Below, in pieces: positions 58,558 to 64,000 of a stretch of 64,000 bases of DNA. Numbering within the stretch: the stretch's first letter is position 1; each line of letters begins with the position of its first letter. The position numbers and the translations under genes were made by a program. The notes beneath the pieces were generated by a model. It searched no databases, was not told the DNA's origin, and worked only from the letters and a program-made list of their open reading frames with translations. Source of the stretch: Planctomycetota bacterium. Lineage in GTDB: Bacteria; Planctomycetota; Planctomycetia; Gemmatales; HRBIN36. The stretch is from positions 248,001 through 312,000 of the forward strand of contig JACTMY010000010.1 in the NCBI GenBank assembly GCA_014584395.1. The letters are read 5' to 3'.

Positions 58558-59445
58558 ATGCTACCTCTTCCCGTTTCCGTGGAAAGCCGCCGCGTTTTCT
58601 TGAGAGCCAAGCGCGCCGTGGCCACTTTGTTGGGTGGCAGACAGCACAGCGTCTTCAAAGGGGCGGGCCTGGCCTTCGAGGAAGTCCGGCCCTATCAACC
58701 CGGCGACGACGTTCGATCCATCGATTGGAACGTCACGGCGCGCATGGGGCAACCTTATCTCAAACGCTACGTCGAGGAACGGGAACTTCATGTCTTGCTC
58801 GTGGTCGACATCAGCCCAAGCATGCATTTTGGGACCGCGGCCCTCAGCAAGCGATCCGTGGCCATCGACGTCGCCGCCTTGATCAGCTTGATCACCATGC
58901 ATCAAAACGATCCCCTCGGCTTGCTTCTCTTCGCTCATGACGTCGAACATTATGTGCCGCCCCGAAAGGGGCAGCGTCATGTCAGGCGGGTGATCCACGA
59001 TCTGCTGACCATGCAGCCCGATAGCCAGGGATCGCGGCTCCGCAAAGCCCTGCAATTCGTCCAACAGGTCTGGCGGAAACGCGGCTTGTTGTTTCTGATC
59101 ACTGATTTATGCTATCCGCCCACCGATGCTTCGCTAGCTTCCCTGTCCCACAAGCACGACCTGGTGGTGCTGCAAGTCACGGACGCGAGGGAATTGACCT
59201 GGCCAGCTTTTGCCGGCGAAGTGTGGCTTGAGGATATGGAAACCCAGCAGGTGCTTCCCATCTCATTGCCGTCGTCCCGTTCTTCATCAAGTCCCCTCGC
59301 CCAGGCACGCGCCCACGATTGGCAACGACGGAGTCAATCCTTGAACTTTGATCTCGTTCCCTTGCATACGGATGGCCATCATTTGCGGCGGATGGTGCAT
59401 TATCTGCGCCATCGGCAGCGATCGAACGCCAAAGGCTCGCGTTGA
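58558..59445 (+). CDS. DUF58 domain protein
   Basis: 295 residues from ATG 58558. The DUF58 core is plain: EEVRPYQPGDDVRSIDWNVTARMGQPYLKRYVEERE, then LLVVDISPSMHFG, which holds a MIDAS-like DxSxS motif. DUF58 proteins are VWA-like partners of MoxR ATPases; a MoxR gene is far away at 3633. Signal peptide and membrane segments are absent, so it is cytoplasmic. The stop codon overlaps the -35 box of the next gene. Confidence 0.92.
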   Translation: MLPLPVSVESRRVFLRAKRAVATLLGGRQHSVFKGAGLAFEEVRPYQPGDDVRSIDWNVTARMGQPYLKRYVEERELHVLLVVDISPSMHFGTAALSKRSVAIDVAALISLITMHQNDPLGLLLFAHDVEHYVPPRKGQRHVRRVIHDLLTMQPDSQGSRLRKALQFVQQVWRKRGLLFLITDLCYPPTDASLASLSHKHDLVVLQVTDARELTWPAFAGEVWLEDMETQQVLPISLPSSRSSSSPLAQARAHDWQRRSQSLNFDLVPLHTDGHHLRRMVHYLRHRQRSNAKGSR

Positions 59446-59469
59446 CACCCCCTGCCCCACCGCTATGAT
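59442..59469 (+). promoter_or_regulatory. Sigma-70-type promoter of the DUF1573 gene
   Basis: Perfect TTGACA at 59442-59447, which includes the DUF58 stop, and TATGAT at 59464-59469 with a 16-base spacer. Confidence 0.65.
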
Positions 59470-59516
59470 GTGAGACATTCACAAAAGTCATTGCAACCAT
59501 GACACGGAGGTCGGAG

Positions 59517-60806
59517 ATGTTTCTTTGGGATGTTCTCCCTCCCCAGCTTCGCCTGCGTTCAGATCGCCATTGGCAGCTGCCTTTCCGCATCATCCTGACT
59601 CTTCATTTGTCTGTTCTTCTGATGGGGTGCGAACCGCAACCTGGGATGAACAAGGCTCAACCTCCCGCACTGGCCAAGCCGTCCTCCCTCCCGGCTCAAG
59701 CTCCATCGGGCATCGGTTGGTCATCCAAGCCAAGCACTTCATTTCAGGAAGTAGCTGATCCAAGAAACACCATTGATCCCGTGTTGTCCGCTCCGCGCCA
59801 ACGAGTGGATTTGGGCGAGGTCAACGTCGGCGATTTCAGGTCGATCCCTTTCCCCATTCAAAATCACAGCCCGAACCGATCCCGCGTTCAAGTCGTGCAC
59901 AAGAGCTGCTCCTGCATCAAGGTCAGCATCGAACCGCCCGTATTGGAGCCGCAACAAATAGGTCAGGTTGTGTTTCAATGGGAAGCTGACTTGGAACAAC
60001 TGGCCTTGGCAGAGGAACTTCAGGTCCGAATGACTGCCGATGTTCAAGCCGATGGCGGTCAACCCATTCGCTTTGAAGCCACGGCCCGTTATAAGCCAAC
60101 GCTGATGGTCTCCTTGCCTCAAGGGCGATTGGATTTCGGTCAATTGGATGCGGCTGATCTTAAAGCGGGCGCCAAGGCGGTGGTGTTTGAAATCTACTCC
60201 CGCGCGGACGGGGGGCCATCTCTCGACCTCGATGTGCGATCGAGCCATCCAGGCCTGACGGTGGATGAAGCTCAACCATTGTCACCAGAACGGTTGGCCA
60301 TTTTAAAAGCAAACCATGGCTATCGCATTCGAGTCGTGCCGAACCCGCGGCTGGCCGCCGGCCCATTTCGCGAACAGATCGTGATTCATTCACCAAGCAG
60401 TCGCAAGCCTATGAACATGTCCGTGAGCGGCCACGTCGTCAGCGGAGCTGTTCATTTAAGTTCGGAGAACATCAATCTGGCGGCTGCACAGCTTAGCATG
60501 AGCCGGGGGTATCGCTCAGCACCACTTAGGATTCGCCTCCGCTATGAACCCGGCAGGTCGTTGACGCTTCAGAGTGTTGCACCTCGGCTATTGCAAGCGG
60601 AGTTAAAGCCCGTGAAGGACAATGAATGGGATTTGATTCTGATCATGCCGCCAGCAAGTGATGCCGCTTGGGCGAACATTAGGAAAGAAGATTTGAACGA
60701 ATGGCTCTCTTTTGGGATTCCCGATGGCGAAGTGCTCCTGTCGAGCGATCACAGCCAGGTGACGCAACTGCGGATTCCGATTATCGGATCGCCCCTCAAG
60801 CCGTAA
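59517..60806 (+). CDS. DUF1573 domain lipoprotein
   Basis: 429 residues from ATG 59517, with GGAGG 12 bases upstream; ATG 59499 in frame is the alternative. The N-terminal hydrophobic segment ends LLMGCEPQ, a plausible lipobox, so the protein is probably lipid-anchored. A DUF1573 domain follows: VDLGEVNVGDFRSIPFPIQNHS, then KSCSCIKVSI, with the typical CxC. Further Ig-like beta domains complete the protein. Function of the family is unknown. It is convergent with tpx. Confidence 0.83.
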   Translation: MFLWDVLPPQLRLRSDRHWQLPFRIILTLHLSVLLMGCEPQPGMNKAQPPALAKPSSLPAQAPSGIGWSSKPSTSFQEVADPRNTIDPVLSAPRQRVDLGEVNVGDFRSIPFPIQNHSPNRSRVQVVHKSCSCIKVSIEPPVLEPQQIGQVVFQWEADLEQLALAEELQVRMTADVQADGGQPIRFEATARYKPTLMVSLPQGRLDFGQLDAADLKAGAKAVVFEIYSRADGGPSLDLDVRSSHPGLTVDEAQPLSPERLAILKANHGYRIRVVPNPRLAAGPFREQIVIHSPSSRKPMNMSVSGHVVSGAVHLSSENINLAAAQLSMSRGYRSAPLRIRLRYEPGRSLTLQSVAPRLLQAELKPVKDNEWDLILIMPPASDAAWANIRKEDLNEWLSFGIPDGEVLLSSDHSQVTQLRIPIIGSPLKP

Positions 60807-60850
60807 GGAAAAAGGCGACCGATTTTTTCCTATGCCTGTTGAAACCAATC

Positions 60851-60890
60851 GGGCCGCGAACCGTTCGGAGCGAACGATGCGCGGCCCTTT
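60851..60890. terminator. Hairpin between the convergent DUF1573 and tpx genes
   Basis: GGGCCGCG (60851-60858) pairs with CGCGGCCC (60880-60887), with an inner hairpin CGTTCG/CGAACG, followed by TTT on the plus strand. It probably ends transcription from one or both sides. Confidence 0.6.
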
Positions 60891-60910
60891 GGCATTGGCT
60901 TGGATAAGCC

Positions 60911-61450
60911 TTATTGAGCGGCGGCTTTTAACGCTTCCAGCGCCTTGGCATAGTTGGGTTCCGCCTTGGCTTCTGGGACATATTCCGCATAAGTGATCAC
61001 GCCATTTTTGTCGACGACAAAGACGGCCCGGGAAAGAATCTTCGCTTCATCGATCAAAACGCCAAAGGCTTGTCCAAAGGAGCGGTCCATGTAGTCGGAT
61101 AAATTGGACAAATTCTCGATCTTGTGGGTGGCATCGCCACAGAAGCGATTTTGGGCGAAAGGTAAATCCATGCTTACCGTGTAGCAATTCGCCTTCCCAG
61201 CCAGGGAAGCCAATTCTTGATTGAACCGTTGGGTTTGGGTGCTGCAAACCGGTGTATCCAAAGAAGGCACCACGCTGAAGAGGGTGGCCTTGCCTCCCAG
61301 GGCATCTCCCAACTTGACAGGAACCAGGCCCGTTCCAGGCACGAATTTATGGCAAGTGAAATCGGGTGCTTTGTCCCCGGCTTTCATTTCTTTGCCCACC
61401 AAACTGACCTGTTTGCCCGCAAAATTAAAGGCATTAGCGCGCTTTTCCAT
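60911..61450 (-). CDS. tpx: Thiol peroxidase (Tpx, atypical 2-Cys peroxiredoxin)
   Basis: 179 residues from ATG 61450, with AGGAG about 10 bases upstream; the frame is open to 61519. The peroxidatic Cys69 is in SLDTPVCSTQT and the resolving Cys104 in FAQNRFCGD, the spacing found in Tpx. The N-terminal KAGDKAPDF and LFSVVPSLDTP are conserved. The enzyme reduces hydrogen peroxide and organic peroxides using thioredoxin. It is monocistronic as far as can be seen. Confidence 0.94.
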   Translation of the reverse strand: MEKRANAFNFAGKQVSLVGKEMKAGDKAPDFTCHKFVPGTGLVPVKLGDALGGKATLFSVVPSLDTPVCSTQTQRFNQELASLAGKANCYTVSMDLPFAQNRFCGDATHKIENLSNLSDYMDRSFGQAFGVLIDEAKILSRAVFVVDKNGVITYAEYVPEAKAEPNYAKALEALKAAAQ

Positions 61451-61555
61451 GGGGTCGTCTCCTAGGTGAAATACTTGACACGGAAGGATACTTTTCAAGT
61501 TATGAGCCTGGCCGCTCAATGGCCAATGGGGGATTCGGCCTGTCCCAAAACCCGT

Positions 61556-62014
61556 TTACGTCGATCGGGAAGCTTCAATGGGAACCGTGAAGAATTGGGC
61601 GTTCCCCTTGAAGGGATAAAACTTGACGGGCCGAGGGTTAGCCAGCACGAAGCCGTACATGCCCTGGCGTTCGAACCACTTGGACAGGTTGCGGTGGAGC
61701 CGTTGATCCTGTTGGAAAGCCTTGAGAGTGCGGTAAAACTTGCAGTCGATCAAATCGACTTCACCGATGACGCCGCCGAGCAATTCGGTAGTGGCGCGGG
61801 AAGCGGCATCAAGCAATTCCCATCCCGTCGGTCGCTCATCTGGGATGCGGGCGGCATGCAAATAGATCGTCTGCCGAATACGGGTCGGCCAGCGACGTAT
61901 TTCAATCGACTTCAACCCATGCAAGATCAAACTGCACCAAGGTTGCTTGATCGAAAGGGCATATTGCCTGCTTGCATGTTGGATGACGGCCGGTTCCTTT
62001 GAATCGCGTTTCAT
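61556..62014 (-). CDS. ASCH-domain protein
   Basis: 152 residues. The N-terminal YALSIKQPWCSLILHGLKSIEIRRW is the ASCH signature, followed by IYLHAARIP and LGGVIGEVDLIDC. ASCH domains have a PUA-like RNA-binding fold and are thought to act on RNA or nucleosides. No neighbours share a transcript with clear spacing, and its exact substrate is unknown. Confidence 0.85.
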   Translation of the reverse strand: MKRDSKEPAVIQHASRQYALSIKQPWCSLILHGLKSIEIRRWPTRIRQTIYLHAARIPDERPTGWELLDAASRATTELLGGVIGEVDLIDCKFYRTLKAFQQDQRLHRNLSKWFERQGMYGFVLANPRPVKFYPFKGNAQFFTVPIEASRST

Positions 62015-62371
62015 ACATCATTCATCCACCATACGTTCAGATTCAATCGCAGGCGCTCCAGGCCATCCCATCATCGTCGGTCGGATAGCAATCAAGGAGC
62101 GATTCTCGCCCTGCCCCATGGCCATTTTCTGACTCTATGGAAGCAGTGGCAAGCAAGAAAGGCAATTCCGTGCCAACGAGGATCTCAGGAGGAAAAATAA
62201 CCGATGATGTGTTGCTGCCCAGGACGAATCCAGTTAATCTGAAAATGAGGCCTTTTCCACTGCAGGGGCAGTTGGAAGAAGGTGAGGAGTTGCCTGTTGC
62301 GCGCTGAGACCGAGACTCGAGAGGTTCCATGTTCAAGGAGGGGAGCCTCGCGTGGCGTGTAGGATGGCCTG
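62015..62371. other. Intergenic region before the kinase gene
   Basis: About 357 bases between the divergent ASCH gene and the kinase gene. No gene, repeat or clear promoter boxes were recognised. Confidence 0.4.
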
Positions 62372-64000
62372 ATGGCAAACCGTATTGAACCGCAAGCCGA
62401 ACCCATACCCGGTTATCGATTGATCGAACGCCTGGGCGGTGGCGGCTTTGGCGAAGTCTGGAAAGCCGAAGCTCCTGGTGGATTGCTCAAGGCCATCAAG
62501 TTCGTCTATGGCGATCTGGAGATGGTCGATAATGATGAAACCGTCCGCGCCAATCAAGAACTGCGATCGTTGGAGCGGGTTCGCTCCGTGCGTCATCCCT
62601 TCATTTTGTCGCTTGAACGCTATGAAGTGATCAATGGCCAACTGATCATCGTGACGGAATTGGCCGATCGCAATCTGTGGGACCGCTTTCGTGAATGCCG
62701 CAATCAGGGTTTGAAGGGCATCCCAAAGTCTGAATTGTTCAACTATGTAAAGGAAGCCGCGGAAGCCCTGGACTTGATGAATTTGCAGTATGATTTGATG
62801 CATTTGGACATCAAACCGCAAAATCTATTCCTGGTTCACAATCACATCAAAGTGGCCGATTTTGGCCTGGTGAAGGATTTAGAAGGGCTCGTGGCGTCGG
62901 TCACAGGCGGGATCACCCCCGTGTACGCCTCGCCGGAGACTTTTGAAGGATACGTCAGCCGATATAGCGATCAATACAGCCTGGCCATTGTCTTTCAGGA
63001 GTTGCTCACCGGCTACCGGCCCTTCATGGGGACCAATACGCGACAACTCATCATGCAGCATCTGGAGGGAAAGCCCAAACTGGACCCGCTCCCCGAAGAA
63101 CTGAGGCCCATTGTGGCTCGGGCATTGAATCGGGATCCCAATCAGCGGTTCTCAACTTGCATGGAGTTCATTCAAACGATCCAGCAAAGCGTTCAAGGGT
63201 CTGCCGTCCAGCCCGCTTATCGACCGAGTCAAGAAACGCCGCAAGAAATGCCATCGCCTTTAGCTGCGCAGGATGGCGTCAAGAGTGAAGCCGTGCCCGA
63301 TGGTTCACCAAGCCGCTCATCCGCCGTCACGCCAATGGGAACAGCCCAATCTTTTCCTTCCGTCCATTCCACGCAGTTGGCCAGTGATTCGGCCTCTTTT
63401 GTGTTTTCGCCCACGTCGCGCAGTTCGGCCCACAGGCAGCCTCCGAGCCAAAGAACCGAACAAACGGGAAGCGGCATCCTCGTTCCCGCTTTGATCATAG
63501 GATTGGGGCAAATGGGGCGGGTGATCGTCAATCAATTGCGTCAGGAATGGCAACTGCGCTACCCCTTGCAGGACAGTTTACCCCATATCAAAACCTATTG
63601 CATCGACACCGATCCGCAGACGCCGCCTATGATGGTGGGAACCCCCACGGCGGCATCGGAAGAGGTAATCGTTACCAAGCTGAACCGCCCCACGCGGTAC
63701 ATTCGTCCACGAGACACCCTGCCGCCCGTGGAATCGTGGCTGGATACGAACATTCTCTATCGCATGCCCCGCACTTTTGAAACGAATGGCATTCGCGCCT
63801 TTGGCCGGCTGGCATTCATCGAGTATTCGCGCGGCATCGCCTCCAGAATTCGCCGCGACCTGGAGCATATCACCGCGCCGGAAACGATGACCGAAGCGGA
63901 GCAGCACACCTCCCTGAAACTGCGTTCCAATTTTCCTCGTGTTTATGTCATTTGCTCCTTGAGCGGCGGCACGGGCAGCGGGATGTTCATCGACCTGGCC
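62372..64000 (+). CDS. Ser/Thr protein kinase fused to a tubulin-like domain (partial)
   Basis: 543 codons visible; the gene runs off the right end. Start ATG 62372 (MANRIEPQAEPIPGYRLIERLG) gives the usual kinase beginning. The kinase has the glycine loop GGGGFGEVWKA, catalytic loop HLDIKPQN (HLD instead of HRD) and VADFGLVKD, so it looks active. A Ser/Pro-rich linker (about 275-370) leads to VPALIIGLGQMGRVIVNQL and then SLSGGTGSGMF near residue 540, the phosphate-binding loop of tubulin/FtsZ-like proteins. This is a kinase-tubulin-like fusion. Downstream residues are needed for the GTPase active site. Confidence 0.85.
   Translation, partial: MANRIEPQAEPIPGYRLIERLGGGGFGEVWKAEAPGGLLKAIKFVYGDLEMVDNDETVRANQELRSLERVRSVRHPFILSLERYEVINGQLIIVTELADRNLWDRFRECRNQGLKGIPKSELFNYVKEAAEALDLMNLQYDLMHLDIKPQNLFLVHNHIKVADFGLVKDLEGLVASVTGGITPVYASPETFEGYVSRYSDQYSLAIVFQELLTGYRPFMGTNTRQLIMQHLEGKPKLDPLPEELRPIVARALNRDPNQRFSTCMEFIQTIQQSVQGSAVQPAYRPSQETPQEMPSPLAAQDGVKSEAVPDGSPSRSSAVTPMGTAQSFPSVHSTQLASDSASFVFSPTSRSSAHRQPPSQRTEQTGSGILVPALIIGLGQMGRVIVNQLRQEWQLRYPLQDSLPHIKTYCIDTDPQTPPMMVGTPTAASEEVIVTKLNRPTRYIRPRDTLPPVESWLDTNILYRMPRTFETNGIRAFGRLAFIEYSRGIASRIRRDLEHITAPETMTEAEQHTSLKLRSNFPRVYVICSLSGGTGSGMFIDLA

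Overview
The window comes from a planctomycete, most likely of the Gemmatales/Gemmataceae type. Markers are the adjacent DUF1592 (cytochrome-like) and DUF1552 genes, a TIGR03067 protein, a DUF6174-like protein, a PQQ-propeller protein and a protein kinase fused to a tubulin-like domain. The DNA is GC-rich and long antisense open frames are common; these were treated as shadows.

Layout. 1-7 kb: 3' end of glgC, a DUF6174-like protein, a FabF-type ketosynthase, a TIGR03067 protein, MoxR ATPase, a GNAT acetyltransferase and type II NADH dehydrogenase. 7.5-12.8 kb: the PrkA kinase / YeaH (DUF444) / SpoVR stress module, plus a small fourth gene overlapping spoVR and a strong terminator. 12.9-15.3 kb: an isoprenylcysteine-methyltransferase-like membrane protein and a GT39 glycosyltransferase. 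15.3-19.2 kb: a two-gene minus-strand operon of a membrane HhH/TerB-like/J-like protein and a BrxL-type Lon-like AAA protease, with no other BREX gene nearby. 19.2-26.5 kb: a divergent periplasmic nitrate reductase locus. One arm is a tetraheme cytochrome, a ferredoxin, an NrfD quinol dehydrogenase and an Rrf2 regulator; the other is napD, napA, a four-heme NapB-like protein and a small protein. 26.5-28.0 kb: short repeats and a frameshifted gene.

28.1-42.4 kb is a genomic island inserted in tRNA-Leu(CAA). It is bounded by a 59-bp perfect direct repeat and all its genes are on the minus strand: integrase, DUF3987 primase/helicase, AlpA-like regulator, a DNA-binding-like protein, and a type I restriction-modification operon in the order hsdM-hsdS-fic-GxxExxY-hsdR. 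The attachment core lies inside the integrase reading frame. Integration therefore swaps the integrase C-terminus, and the original 3' end of the gene is stranded at attR, 14 kb away.

42.4-64 kb: an ankyrin/PQQ-propeller protein, a SulP anion transporter, the DUF1592-DUF1552 pair, an outer-membrane barrel protein, a cluster of two SPFH proteins with a P-type ATPase that is itself fused to an SPFH domain, a multi-pass membrane protein, DUF58, DUF1573, thiol peroxidase, an ASCH protein, and the start of the Ser/Thr kinase-tubulin-like fusion that runs off the window.

The most notable points are the split integrase/attP arrangement, the orphan BrxL with a DjlA-like partner, the P-type ATPase-SPFH fusion cluster and the kinase-tubulin fusion. 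Family assignments rest on motifs read by eye; no database search was possible.
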